Assembly (NCBI RefSeq): GCF_001281525.1
Contig: NZ_LGCI01000005.1
Span: 1,424,825-1,488,824, forward strand
Length of the DNA stretch: 64,000 nt
Direction of reading: 5' to 3'
Source: Lysinibacillus macroides
GTDB lineage: Bacteria > Bacillota > Bacilli > Bacillales_A > Planococcaceae
In this document: positions 36,104-45,650 of the stretch, one piece after another
How the letters are laid out: the number at the start of each line of letters is the position of its first letter
Numbering within the stretch: the first letter of the stretch is position 1
Translations under genes and position numbers: made by a program
Notes under the pieces: generated by a model
What the model was told of the DNA's origin: nothing
The model's input: the letters and a program-made list of their open reading frames with translations, nothing else
Databases searched by the model: none

Positions 36104-36580
36104 TTATTTGTAAGATGCCTTCGATTGTCGTTTTTTTGGCACTTTCTTTGTCCATTTTAAATGTATATACCCATCCATCTTTCTCCTGTTATAATAAAAA
36201 GCTTGATTCCCGTTGTCTAAACGTATTGTTTTAGCATCTGTAGGGCGTGCTGATTTATATTCGTTTGATGTAATAGCTATTTCATAATGCGTATAGCCTG
36301 AATACTCATTTAAATAAGTTATTTCCAATAATGGCATTGACAAATGACTAAATCGACCGAAATGATGTGTAAAAGCAATGGAGGGAAGACGAGCTGGTAA
36401 TGCAATCTCTTTATGAAAGAACGCCTCACTTTCACGCATTGCCTGATAAACCTCTGAATAGCTGTCTTCACTTTCTAAATAAATTTCTTCTAGGCTATTG
36501 AAAGCATTTGTTGGTACGCCAATTATTCCTATACATATAAAACATCATAAAAGTAACATGTATATCTTTTCATAATACAT
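36104..36580 (-). pseudogene. Exported protein gene with a single TGA in its signal peptide
   Basis: ATG 36580, just after GGAGGAGA, opens MYYEKIYMLLL, then TGA (36547-36545), then CFICIGIIGVPTNAFNSLEE and an uninterrupted frame to 36104. Read through, this is a 158-residue protein with a normal signal peptide and a basic domain (IALPARLPSIAFTHHFG ... RRKMDGYIHLKWTKKVPKK). Only one codon breaks it. The remainder from the internal ATG at 36439 (111 residues) would lack a signal peptide and ribosome site. Family unknown. Confidence 0.6.
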
Positions 36581-36756
36581 TCTCCTCCTACACGGATTAG
36601 TCTCTTGTTTAAAAGGCTTTATAAGCTTTTTAGTCGCCCTAGCATTAAATTGTTCGTTTATTTCAAAAATCGTTTTTCAATCACATAAAAGACTTTTTGT
36701 TCACGGATGTGCTATAACTAAAAGATGGATATTATTTTAAAATAGAAGGTGATAGA

Positions 36757-37431
36757 ATGCCTAAAAAGCTATTATTGGTCGAAGATGAAAAGCATATTGC
36801 GCGCTTTGTGGAGCTAGAATTGCAGCATGAGGGCTATGAGGTCACTGTTGCCTACGATGGTCGAGAGGGGCTAGCGTTGGCAACGGCTGAAGCTTTTGAT
36901 GTCTTACTACTTGATGTGATGCTACCAGGGCTCAATGGTATTGAAATTTGTCGGCGTATCCGCACGCAATCACAGGTCCCCATTCTTTTATTAACTGCAA
37001 GAGATGCTGTGATGGATCGTGTGGCAGGCTTAGATGCAGGAGCGGATGATTATATCGTGAAGCCTTTTGCGATTGAGGAGCTGCTGGCTCGCATACGCAC
37101 GATTTTACGTCGTGTAGCCCCAGAGCAGTCCGCTGGTGAATCATTGCATTTTCGTGATATTAAAATGGATACAGCCGCCTATGAAGTTTTTGTGCAAGGG
37201 AATAAACTTGACCTAACAAAGACAGAATATGATTTACTCAAACTATTAATCGAGCATAAGAATCGCGTATGTACACGTGAGCAAATTTTAACATCTGTTT
37301 GGGGCTATGATACAGATATTGAAACAAATGTAGTAGACGTCTATATCAGACATTTACGCACAAAGCTACCAGGTGATATGAATGCTTATATTGCAACGGT
37401 TCGTGGTGTTGGGTATGTGATGCGTGAATGA
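36757..37431 (+). CDS. arlR: OmpR-family response regulator (ArlR-like)
   Basis: 224 residues. Receiver ~1-115 (LLVEDE, phospho-acceptor Asp in VLLLDVMLPG, Thr in LLTARD, Lys in IVKPF), then winged-helix DNA-binding domain ~130-224 (TKTEYDLLKLLIEHKNRVCTREQI, ETNVVDVYIRHLRTKL). Its stop overlaps the kinase start (ATGA). The kinase next door has the ArlS HisKA signature, so the pair is called ArlRS-like; regulon here is unknown. A TGC-TATAAC extended -10 lies ~45 nt upstream. Confidence 0.9.
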   Translation: MPKKLLLVEDEKHIARFVELELQHEGYEVTVAYDGREGLALATAEAFDVLLLDVMLPGLNGIEICRRIRTQSQVPILLLTARDAVMDRVAGLDAGADDYIVKPFAIEELLARIRTILRRVAPEQSAGESLHFRDIKMDTAAYEVFVQGNKLDLTKTEYDLLKLLIEHKNRVCTREQILTSVWGYDTDIETNVVDVYIRHLRTKLPGDMNAYIATVRGVGYVMRE

Positions 37432-38813
37432 CAAACTTAAAAACTTATTTACGTCACCAATCTTTGCAAAAAAAATGGATGCTTACATCAAGCAGTGTGA
37501 TCTTTATTAGTTACACGATTATTTGTATCGTGGTCTATGTATTCCTTCATACATGGCTTTTACATGAGGAGGAAAGTAAAGTCATACGGACTAGTAAGGA
37601 TATTAGCTCTTTTTTAGAAGCACAAGGCCCAAATATTACAATTCAGCAGATTCAACAAAATACGGGCTTGCTGGAATCCATTGTTGATCGCGATGAAACG
37701 GTCAGAATGTTTAATAGAGATGGCGTTGAAATATTGCGCATTAACAATACGTCCCCTGCCGCACCATTCAATACCATGCAGGAAATAGTGGAGATGACCA
37801 TTGATAAGCAGGATGCTCTTGTTGTGAATGAACCAATCCAGCTCGGCTTTTTCCAGGGCTATATTCAGGTGATACACCCGTTAACAAGCTTTCAATCGTT
37901 GATGCATTATTTGCTGACAGCCATGCTGATTGCAGGTCTCGGGGCATTAGTTGTATCAGGCTCGATTGGCTATTATCTTGCTAATTATTTAATGAAGCCG
38001 CTCCATACCTTGCGTGCCTCCATGAAAACGGTGATGGATCAGGGCTTTAAGGAGCCAATTCAATTAACGTATACATCGCATGATGAAATTGGCGATTTAT
38101 TGAAAATGTATAATGCCATGATGAATGAGCTACAAATAGCCTTTACCCAGCAGCAGCAATTTGTCGCCGATGCGTCCCACGAATTACGTACGCCCATCCA
38201 AGCTATTGAAGGGCATCTTTCTCTATTAAAGCGCTGGGGGAAACATGATCCAGCCATTTTAGAGGAATCCATTGAGACATCGTTAACAGAGATTGCTCGC
38301 ATGCGCAAAATGATTGAGGAATTATTAGAGCTGGCGAGACGTGAGGAAAAGGATGAGGCCAGCGAAGCGGATGCACCAACCGTTATTGAAGCAGTGATAG
38401 AGGAGATGGTCCATTTACATCCCGAGGCTCGAATTACGCTGTCAAAAAATGGCGAAGTCGGTCCGCTATTTATAACAGAAAATGCACTTAGTCAAGTTGT
38501 GCGTAATATAATAGAGAACGCTATTCGTTATTGTGAAAAAATTCCTGAGATTAAACTGTCACTTTTTACCACTGGAAATCATGCATGTTTAGAAATTGTG
38601 GATAATGGTATAGGCATAACAGAGGATAATCTACCATTTATCTTTGATCGGTTTTATCGAGTCGACGAAGCAAGAAATCGGCAAATTGGTGGAACAGGCT
38701 TAGGATTGAGTATTTCGAAGATGTTACTTGAAAAATACAATGCCTCGGTAGAAGTCAAGAGTGAAGTAAATGTTGGAACCGTTTTCTTGTTGAAAATACC
38801 ACTGAAATATTAA
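37428..38813 (+). CDS. arlS: Sensor histidine kinase (ArlS-like)
   Basis: 461 residues. TM1 ~20-41, extracytoplasmic sensor ~45-160, TM2 ~162-184, HAMP ~185-240, HisKA with phospho-His in DASHELRTPIQAIEGHLSLL (~248), which matches the ArlS signature, then HATPase with N box (ENAIRY), DNGIG, and GGTGLGLSI. Translation is coupled to the response regulator by a 4-nt overlap. ArlRS in staphylococci controls adhesion, autolysis and virulence genes; the role here is inferred only by homology. Confidence 0.9.
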   Translation: MTNLKTYLRHQSLQKKWMLTSSSVIFISYTIICIVVYVFLHTWLLHEEESKVIRTSKDISSFLEAQGPNITIQQIQQNTGLLESIVDRDETVRMFNRDGVEILRINNTSPAAPFNTMQEIVEMTIDKQDALVVNEPIQLGFFQGYIQVIHPLTSFQSLMHYLLTAMLIAGLGALVVSGSIGYYLANYLMKPLHTLRASMKTVMDQGFKEPIQLTYTSHDEIGDLLKMYNAMMNELQIAFTQQQQFVADASHELRTPIQAIEGHLSLLKRWGKHDPAILEESIETSLTEIARMRKMIEELLELARREEKDEASEADAPTVIEAVIEEMVHLHPEARITLSKNGEVGPLFITENALSQVVRNIIENAIRYCEKIPEIKLSLFTTGNHACLEIVDNGIGITEDNLPFIFDRFYRVDEARNRQIGGTGLGLSISKMLLEKYNASVEVKSEVNVGTVFLLKIPLKY

Positions 38814-38894
38814 GAAAAATATATGCTTTATTTCAGAATTCTATCCTTTGCGAAAAAAATTGCTTAATTTGCTAAAAAGAGTTGTATTTTTTGT

Positions 38895-39046
38895 GAAGAG
38901 TAGTAAGATTGAAGTGGAAAAAACGTTCTTTAAAATATGGACAGACGATGAAATACAACCTTTTAAAGAACGGTAAAATATTATATAATTAATTGCAATT
39001 TAATTAATTGGAACTGCCAAAAGGCAAAATTTGGAGGTCATTTTTC
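38895..39046 (+). promoter_or_regulatory. odhA promoter region with 12-bp inverted repeat
   Basis: CGTTCTTTAAAA (38924-38935) and TTTTAAAGAACG (38961-38972) are perfect inverted arms 25 nt apart. A TATAAT (~38985) with TTTAAA 16 nt before it lies at the downstream arm, and TTGTAT-N16-TAAGAT lies upstream. GGAGGTC precedes ATG 39047. Confidence 0.5.
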
Positions 39047-41872
39047 ATGTCGAACAACGTAGCAACTGTAAGTTCTCCATGGTCAGCTTTCTCTGGTCCT
39101 AACCTAGGATATGTGATGGAGCAATACGACTTATTCTTACAGTCTCCTGAAGAAGTAGAACCGGAGTTAGTTTCTTTATTCCAACAATTTGGTGCACCAG
39201 TAGTAGTAGAGGGTGAAATAGCTGTAGCTAGTCATGCGGAAGCGGCTCCTGCTGGCGATTATAAAAAAGTGTTAGCCGCTATAAGATTAGCTGAGGCAAT
39301 ACGTTCACAAGGGCATTTAGCAGCAGATCTTTATCCCCTGAAAAATCGTGAACTTCAAACAGCTCAAATTGAAGAAAGCGCGTTCAACTTAAGCGCTGCA
39401 GATTTAGCAGCAATCCCTGCAGCAATCTTCTTCAAAGATGTGCCAGCAAACGTGAAAAATGGTAAGGATGCAATCGACTATTTAAAAGCTGTATATACAG
39501 ATAAAGCAGCATTTGAATATAGTCATGTAACAGCAACAGAAGAACGTGAATGGATTCAAGCTCAAATTGAATCAGGCGCTTTGAAACAAGCATTCACGGC
39601 TGAAGAGAAACAAGCATTATTAGATCGTTTAACACATGTGGAAAATTTTGAAAAATTTATTCATAAAACTTTTGTAGGGCAAAAGCGTTTCTCTGGTGAG
39701 GGCTTAGATACGCAAATCGTTCTATTTGATGCGATTTTAAAAACTGTAGAAGCCGATAACATGGAAAATGTACGCATTGGTATGGCACACCGCGGTCGTT
39801 TAAATGTTTTAACACATATTTTAAATAAACCATACGACATGATGTTTGCTGATTTTGCGCATGTTTCAAATGATTTGTTTATACCGGAGCATGGCCGCCT
39901 TGAAATTACAAAAGGTTGGACAGGCGATGTCAAATATCATATGGGTGCATCTTACCAACGTGAATCAGGTATGAATGTTAAGCTTGCTTACAACCCATCT
40001 CACTTAGAAGTAGGGGACCCAGTTGTGCTTGGTGCTACACGTGCAACACAGGATGATACGTCAAACCCAGGTCAAGCCGTGCATGATCGCACAAAAGGCT
40101 TAGGTATTCTTGTCCATGGGGATGCGGCATTCCCAGGTCAAGGAATTGTAACGGAAGTATTAAACTTTGCCAAAACAGAAGGCTTTACAACAGGTGGAAC
40201 AATCCATATTATCGCCAACAATATGATTGGCTTCACAACAGAGCAACAAGATTCTCGTTCATCGATCTACTCTTCTGATCCAGCAAAAGGCTATGAAGTA
40301 CCAGTAGTTCATGTAAATGCAGATAGCCCAGAGGCCGTTGCACAAGTTGGACGTTTTGCAGCTAGATATCGTCAAAAGTTCGGAAAAGATATTGTGATTG
40401 ACTTAATCGGTTACCGTCGTCATGGTCACAATGAAACAGATGACCCAACAGTAACAAACCCAGAAACTTATAAATTAGTAGCGAAGCATGAAACAGTTCG
40501 TGCTTTATATGGTCAACAATTAGTAGCAGAAGGTCTTGTATCTGCTGACGATGTTGCAGCATTAGATGCAGCTGCTTATGCAGAAATGCAAGCTGCGTAT
40601 GACCATGTTAAAGAAATGGCTGAGAAAGATGAGCATAAGCAATTAGCAATGCCAGAAGAATTAAAAGTTGAGTTCCCACAATTAGATACAGCCGTTGGAG
40701 CAGAACGCTTAGAAAAAATCAATGAAGAGCTTTTAGTGTTTGAAGAAAACTTTGAGCCACAAAAAAAGCTTGGCAAGATTTTAGAAAAACGTCGTGATGC
40801 TTTTGCTTCTGCAAAAATTGACTGGGGCCATGCAGAAACGTTAGCATACGCAACAATTATTCAAGATGGTACACCAGTACGCTTTACTGGTCAGGATGCA
40901 CAGCGTGGTACATTCTCACAACGCCACTTAGTGTTGCACGATAAAAACAATGGAAATGTCTTTACACCACTTCATTATATTTCAGGGGCTAATGCATCGT
41001 TTACCGTGTATAACTCCCCATTAACTGAAGCGGGTGTAGTAGGCTTTGAATATGGCTATAACTTAGAAAACAGCCATGTGTTAACGGTTTGGGAGGCACA
41101 ATTCGGTGACTTTGCGAACATGGCTCAAGTGATGTTTGATAACTTTATTTCAGGGGCACGTGCGAAATGGGGTCAAAAATCTGGCCTAGTTATTCTATTA
41201 CCGCATGGTTATGAAGGGCAAGGTCCAGAGCACTCTTCAAGCCGTATGGAACGCTACTTACAAATGTCAGCAGAAAATAACTGGTTCGTTGCCAACTGTT
41301 CAAATGCGGGCAACTACTACCATTTATTGCGCCGTCAAGCAGCGTTACTAGGTACAGAAGGGGTACGTCCATTAGTAGTCGTATCACCAAAATCATTATT
41401 ACGTCATCCATTAGCAGCGGCTAGTGCTGAGCAATTAGCAGATGGTTCATTCCAAGAAGTGATTGAACAACCAGGCTTAGGCGCTAAACCAGAGGCTGTA
41501 GAGCGCATTGTTTTAGGTACAGGTAAAGTAATGATTGACTTAGCAGATCGCGTGAAAGATGGCGAAGGCTTTGATCATCTGCATATTATTCGTGTGGAAC
41601 AACTTTACCCATTCCCAAAAGAGCAAGTTGCTGGTATCATTGCTAAGTATTCTAATGTGAAGGAAATTGTATGGGTACAAGAAGAGCCTAAAAACCAAGG
41701 CACATGGAATTATGCATTAGAAACATTATATGAACTTTCAGCAGGTAAAAAGCTTCGTTATGTAGGACGTCCTGCAATGAGCTCTACTTCTGAAGGGGAT
41801 GCAGATTCTCATAAAATAGCACAAGCAGCATTGATTGAAGCAGCAGTTGCTGAGCCAGTAAAGGTTAAATAA
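39047..41872 (+). CDS. odhA: 2-oxoglutarate dehydrogenase E1 component
   Basis: 941 residues from ATG 39047, close to the B. subtilis OdhA length. N-terminal segment with FSGPNLGYVMEQYDLFLQSPEEVEPEL; ThDP-binding core (IGMAHRGRLNVLTH, GASYQRESGMNVKLAYNPSHLE, HGDAAFPGQGIV, GYRRHGHNETDDPT); C-terminal pyrimidine and transketolase-like domains (GQDAQRGTFSQRH, FEYGYNLENSHVLTVWEAQFGDF, LLPHGYEGQGPEHSSSR). It decarboxylates 2-oxoglutarate in the TCA cycle and passes succinyl to E2, encoded next. Confidence 0.97.
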   Translation: MSNNVATVSSPWSAFSGPNLGYVMEQYDLFLQSPEEVEPELVSLFQQFGAPVVVEGEIAVASHAEAAPAGDYKKVLAAIRLAEAIRSQGHLAADLYPLKNRELQTAQIEESAFNLSAADLAAIPAAIFFKDVPANVKNGKDAIDYLKAVYTDKAAFEYSHVTATEEREWIQAQIESGALKQAFTAEEKQALLDRLTHVENFEKFIHKTFVGQKRFSGEGLDTQIVLFDAILKTVEADNMENVRIGMAHRGRLNVLTHILNKPYDMMFADFAHVSNDLFIPEHGRLEITKGWTGDVKYHMGASYQRESGMNVKLAYNPSHLEVGDPVVLGATRATQDDTSNPGQAVHDRTKGLGILVHGDAAFPGQGIVTEVLNFAKTEGFTTGGTIHIIANNMIGFTTEQQDSRSSIYSSDPAKGYEVPVVHVNADSPEAVAQVGRFAARYRQKFGKDIVIDLIGYRRHGHNETDDPTVTNPETYKLVAKHETVRALYGQQLVAEGLVSADDVAALDAAAYAEMQAAYDHVKEMAEKDEHKQLAMPEELKVEFPQLDTAVGAERLEKINEELLVFEENFEPQKKLGKILEKRRDAFASAKIDWGHAETLAYATIIQDGTPVRFTGQDAQRGTFSQRHLVLHDKNNGNVFTPLHYISGANASFTVYNSPLTEAGVVGFEYGYNLENSHVLTVWEAQFGDFANMAQVMFDNFISGARAKWGQKSGLVILLPHGYEGQGPEHSSSRMERYLQMSAENNWFVANCSNAGNYYHLLRRQAALLGTEGVRPLVVVSPKSLLRHPLAAASAEQLADGSFQEVIEQPGLGAKPEAVERIVLGTGKVMIDLADRVKDGEGFDHLHIIRVEQLYPFPKEQVAGIIAKYSNVKEIVWVQEEPKNQGTWNYALETLYELSAGKKLRYVGRPAMSSTSEGDADSHKIAQAALIEAAVAEPVKVK

Positions 41873-41895
41873 TCACATATTAATTTTTGACAGCT

Positions 41896-41926
41896 GGGCT
41901 ACTTGCCTAGAGCAGTAGCCCTTTTA
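41896..41926 (+). terminator. Intercistronic terminator-like hairpin between odhA and odhB
   Basis: GGGCTACT / AGTAGCCC followed by only four T. It probably lowers or processes read-through into odhB rather than stopping it fully. Confidence 0.5.
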
Positions 41927-41963
41927 TGTGCATCATGCACGTTAATCAAAGGAGGAAATAAAA

Positions 41964-43202
41964 GTGGCTGAAATTAAAGTCCCTGAATTAGCAGAATCGA
42001 TTACAGAAGGTAGTATCGCACAGTGGGTAAAAAAAGTGGGCGATCGCGTTGAAAAAGGTGAATTCATCGTTGAACTTGAAACAGATAAAGTAAACGCTGA
42101 AATCATTTCTGAAGAAGCAGGTGTATTAACACAAATTTTAGCTGAAGAGGGCGATACTGTACTAGTCGGTCAAGTGATCGCAGTAGTAGAAGCAGGCGAA
42201 GGCGCAGCAGCTGCACCAGCAGCGACTCCAGCTGAAGCAACGCCAGCTCCGGCAGCACCACAAGCAGCACCTGCACCAGTTGCAGCAGCGCCAGTAGTAG
42301 AAGAAACATCTGGCGAGCGTGTGATCGCATCTCCAGCGGCGCGTAAACTAGCACGTGAAAAAGGCATTGATCTTGCAGCGGTATCTCCAGTAGACCCACA
42401 AGGTCGTGTACGTGTGCAAGATGTAGCAGCACATGGTACAGCACCTGCACCAGTTGCGGCGGCTCCAGCAGCACCAAAAGCAGCATCTCCAGCAGTTGAT
42501 GAATCACGTGTAACTGTAGAAAAAATGAGTCGTCGTCGTCAAACAATTGCGAAACGTTTACTTGAAGTAAAACAATCTACAGCAATGCTAACAACATTTA
42601 ACGAAGTAGATATGACCAATGTAATGGCTTTACGTTCTCGTAAAAAAGACCAATTCTTCGAGTCAACAGGCTCTAAACTTGGTTTCATGTCATTCTTCAC
42701 AAAAGCAGTTGTTGCAGCACTGAAAAAATACCCATATGTGAACGCTCAAATCGTTGGTGATGAAATTCACTTAAATAACTTCTATGATATCGGTGTAGCT
42801 GTATCAACAGAAGAGGGCTTAGTCGTACCAGTTGTCCGTGATGCAGACCGTAAAAACTTTGCTGAAATTGAAGATTCAATTGCTGATTTAGCGAAAAAAG
42901 CACGCGATAAAAAATTAGGTTTAGCAGATTTACAAGGTGGTTCATTCACCATTACAAATGGTGGTGTCTTCGGTTCATTAATGTCTACACCAATCATGAA
43001 TGGTACACAAGCTGCTATCCTAGGTATGCACACAATTAAAAAACGCCCAGTAGAAGTGAATGGTGAAGTGGAAATTCGCCCAATGATGTACTTAGCACTT
43101 TCTTACGACCACCGTATTATCGATGGTAAAGATTCTGTAGGCTTCCTTAAAACAGTGAAAGAATTACTTGAAAACCCAGAAGATTTATTATTAAATTCAT
43201 AA
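41964..43202 (+). CDS. odhB: Dihydrolipoyl succinyltransferase, E2 of 2-oxoglutarate dehydrogenase
   Basis: 412 residues, GTG start with AAAGGAGG upstream. Lipoyl domain 1-75 with the lipoylated Lys in [10 protein letters not shown] (~42), an Ala/Pro-rich flexible linker (~77-115), E3/E1-binding domain ~118-155 ([16 protein letters not shown]), a second Ala/Pro linker, and the catalytic core ~185-412 ending with the active-site pattern [16 protein letters not shown]. It transfers succinyl to CoA. Operon with odhA; the E3 gene is not here. Confidence 0.97.
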   Translation: MAEIKVPELAESITEGSIAQWVKKVGDRVEKGEFIVELETDKVNAEIISEEAGVLTQILAEEGDTVLVGQVIAVVEAGEGAAAAPAATPAEATPAPAAPQAAPAPVAAAPVVEETSGERVIASPAARKLAREKGIDLAAVSPVDPQGRVRVQDVAAHGTAPAPVAAAPAAPKAASPAVDESRVTVEKMSRRRQTIAKRLLEVKQSTAMLTTFNEVDMTNVMALRSRKKDQFFESTGSKLGFMSFFTKAVVAALKKYPYVNAQIVGDEIHLNNFYDIGVAVSTEEGLVVPVVRDADRKNFAEIEDSIADLAKKARDKKLGLADLQGGSFTITNGGVFGSLMSTPIMNGTQAAILGMHTIKKRPVEVNGEVEIRPMMYLALSYDHRIIDGKDSVGFLKTVKELLENPEDLLLNS

Positions 43203-43218
43203 TGCCCTTATGGCTAAA

Positions 43219-43258
43219 ACAACCCTGCTAACGTTGCTTAGCAGGGTTGTTGTTTTTG
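43219..43258 (+). terminator. odh operon terminator
   Basis: ACAACCCTGCTA / TAGCAGGGTTGT with T-rich tail. Confidence 0.85.
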
Positions 43259-43519
43259 AGCAAAGTTGTTTATTCATAAAATAGCAAATCTATTTTACGA
43301 TAAACTATGGAAGCATGAAGCAAGCAACCTCTAAAAAAAGAAGGGCTAAACGTCATAGGAGAAATCAAATATTCATATATTTTTGCATATATATGACCTT
43401 TTGTAGTAAAAATTTGCTATATTTAGAGGGGTTATCGCTAAAAATAGATTGCTTTAACTTAGATAGAGAAAGTATAATCGCCTAATATTGTCATTAGTCA
43501 GAAAAATGATAAAATTATC

Positions 43520-43549
43520 TTGACGAATAGATATGTTTTATAGTAGTAT
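43520..43549 (+). promoter_or_regulatory. Promoter of the riboswitch-controlled transporter operon
   Basis: TTGACG (43520-43525), 18 nt, TAGTAT (43544-43549), about 35 nt before the lysine-aptamer region. Bases 43259-43519 hold no gene I can support. Confidence 0.45.
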
Positions 43550-43592
43550 CTAAGTAGCAATTAAATAGACAAACCTCACTGTTGTCAATAAG

Positions 43593-43852
43593 TGAGGTAG
43601 AGGCGCGATATTTATTAGTTCATTGTTGAGTATAAGCAAGCGAAGACGCAATGGAGAAGGAAATGTCGCCGAAGTATAAAAGGAGCTCGTACTTTTATGC
43701 TGGGTCTGCAGTGAATAAGTGCAGGACTGTCCTAGTAAAATGATTTCCAGATTTACTAGGTTGTGCTATCTCGGAAATATGGAAATTATAGTGAGGATTT
43801 GGGCAACTGTTATAAAAGGTAAGACCTAAGTTCAGATACTTAGGTCTTTTTT
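43593..43852 (+). promoter_or_regulatory. Lysine riboswitch (L box) with terminator
   Basis: The aptamer (43593-43772) shows the L-box landmarks in order: AGAGGCGC, GCCGAAG, the GGGTCTGCAGT...GGACTGTCC pair, and GCTATCTC, which pairs with the opening GAGGTAG as helix P1. A terminator AAGACCTAAG / CTTAGGTCTT + T6 (43821-43852) follows. High lysine should favour P1 and termination. The upstream sequence CCTCACT (43574-43580) can pair with AGTGAGG (43591-43597), which overlaps P1. Confidence 0.92.
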
Positions 43853-43894
43853 AGTACAGTTGTTTTATTTTTTGACAGAAAAGGGGAGTTTTGC

Positions 43895-44758
43895 ATGAAA
43901 AGAAAATGGTTGTTACTAATGATCTCGATCATGACGGTAATTGTGCTAGCTGCATGTGGCACTAGCGACAAAAAAGAAGAGGGATCAGGTGACGCTGGAG
44001 CAGATAGTGAAGAAGGTGGCGGTGAATTCCGCATTGGCATGGAGGCTGGTTATCCACCATTCAACTGGACACAGCAAGGTGATGACAATGGCGCAGTAAA
44101 AATTGCCGATAATGCAGAATATGCTGGTGGCTATGATGTACAAATGGCGAAAAAAATCGCTGAAGGTTTAGGCAAAGAGTTAGTCATTGTTAAAATGGAA
44201 TGGGACGGTCTAGTACCAGCGCTACAGTCCAATAAAATTGATGCTATTATCGCAGGTATGTCGCCAACTGAAGAGCGTAAGCAAACAATTGATTTTACAG
44301 AAAACTATTACACATCTGATTTTGTGATCGTTGTGAAAAAAGGCAGTGAATTTGAAACGGCAACATCGATTCAAGATTTCTCAGGTGCTAAAATTACATC
44401 ACAATTGAATACATCAAACTATAATGTTATTGATCAAATTGAGGGTGTAGAGAAGCAAACAGCAATGGAAAACTTCCCAGCCATGCGTGTTGCTTTAGAG
44501 GCTGGTAAAATTGATGGCTATGTAGCAGAGCGTCCAGAGGGTATTTCTGCTGCAGCAGCGAACGATAAATTCACATATGTTTCATTTGAAGAAGATAAAG
44601 GCTTTGAGACAGATCTTTCAAACACATCTATTGCTGTAGGCTTACGCAAAGAGGATGCAAATCTCGATAAAATCAATGAAATCCTCCAAGGTATTTCCGA
44701 AGATGAGCGTCAGCAAATTATGGAAGATGCAATTAAGCAGCAACCAGCAGCACAATAA
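43895..44758 (+). CDS. Amino-acid (probably lysine) ABC transporter binding lipoprotein
   Basis: 287 residues. Signal peptide with lipobox LAAC (Cys21), acidic spacer, then a type 3 solute-binding domain (FRIGMEAGYPPFNW, DVQMAKKIAEGL, GMSPTEERKQTIDFTENYY, GKIDGYVAERPEG). GGGGAG precedes the ATG. The L box in front identifies lysine, or a closely tied basic amino acid, as the cargo; this is inference from regulation. Operon with permease and ATPase; a stem-loop follows the gene. Confidence 0.9.
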   Translation: MKRKWLLLMISIMTVIVLAACGTSDKKEEGSGDAGADSEEGGGEFRIGMEAGYPPFNWTQQGDDNGAVKIADNAEYAGGYDVQMAKKIAEGLGKELVIVKMEWDGLVPALQSNKIDAIIAGMSPTEERKQTIDFTENYYTSDFVIVVKKGSEFETATSIQDFSGAKITSQLNTSNYNVIDQIEGVEKQTAMENFPAMRVALEAGKIDGYVAERPEGISAAAANDKFTYVSFEEDKGFETDLSNTSIAVGLRKEDANLDKINEILQGISEDERQQIMEDAIKQQPAAQ

Positions 44759-44763
44759 TAACA

Positions 44764-44792
44764 TTGCACGGACTAGCTACTGGTCCGTGCAC
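44764..44792 (+). other. Intercistronic stem-loop
   Basis: TGCACGGAC / GTCCGTGCA with a 9-nt loop and no T run, just after the binding-protein stop. It is likely to shield the upstream message and lower distal expression, a common arrangement in such operons. Confidence 0.6.
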
Positions 44793-44912
44793 TATCATTT
44801 CATCATTATTAAAATGAGAACCTCTCTACATAATGATACAGTTCTAGTCAATATCGAATACTAGAACAAAAAAGATATACACAAGCAACACGCGCTTGTT
44901 AGGAGGATCATC

Positions 44913-45638
44913 ATGAGTCTTGAATGGATACTTTCAATTATTGAAAACAACTGGCAAATGTTTTTACGAGGTGCGTATTATACATTACTGATTTCGATTA
45001 TTAGTACAATTATTGGTGCATTTATCGGATTTTTCATTGGAATTATGCATACGATTCCTGTTCGTAAAAAGAATTTGAAATTTTATAGTTTAAAGCTTAT
45101 TAATTTTATACTAACATGCTATGTTGAATTTTTCCGTGGTACACCAATGATTGTACAGGCGATGGTTGTCTATTACGGATTAGATATTGCATTTGGCATT
45201 GATATGCACTTTATCACAGCAGGGATTGTTGTTGTTTCACTGAATACAGGTGCTTATATGGCAGAAATTGTGCGTGGTGGGATTGTGTCGATTGATAAAG
45301 GTCAATACGAAGCAGCATCAGCGATTGGTATGAATCACGTTAAAATTATGTTCTATGTTGTCTTGCCACAAGTTGCACGTAATATACTGCCAGCAACAGG
45401 GAACCAATTAATTATGAATATTAAGGATACGGCTGTTTTAAATGTGATTGGAGTAACAGAGCTATTCTTCCAAACAAAATCAATTGCAGGAAACAATTTC
45501 CGTTATTTCGAGTCATTCTTTGTGGCATGTGTGCTTTATTTCGTTATGACATTTACCGCATCTCGCATTCTTCTATATGTTGAAAAACGTTTGGATGGAC
45601 CTGATGCCTATCAAAAAGAACAAAAGGAAGCTGTATAG
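44913..45638 (+). CDS. Amino-acid ABC transporter permease
   Basis: 241 residues, HisM/GlnP-type single permease with ~5 helices. The EAA loop is present (EAASAIGMNHVKIMFYVVLPQVARNILP, ~140), and the N-terminal FLRGAYYTLLISIISTIIG and YVEFFRGTPMIVQAM are family marks. AGGAGG precedes the ATG. It follows the binding protein after 154 nt and the ATPase comes 12 nt later, completing the importer. Confidence 0.94.
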   Translation: MSLEWILSIIENNWQMFLRGAYYTLLISIISTIIGAFIGFFIGIMHTIPVRKKNLKFYSLKLINFILTCYVEFFRGTPMIVQAMVVYYGLDIAFGIDMHFITAGIVVVSLNTGAYMAEIVRGGIVSIDKGQYEAASAIGMNHVKIMFYVVLPQVARNILPATGNQLIMNIKDTAVLNVIGVTELFFQTKSIAGNNFRYFESFFVACVLYFVMTFTASRILLYVEKRLDGPDAYQKEQKEAV

Positions 45639-45650
45639 GGGGACGCACAA

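Noticed and set aside
42103..42546. 147-residue Leu-rich minus-strand ORF
   Set aside because: It mirrors the Ala/Pro-rich linkers of OdhB and is a codon-bias shadow.
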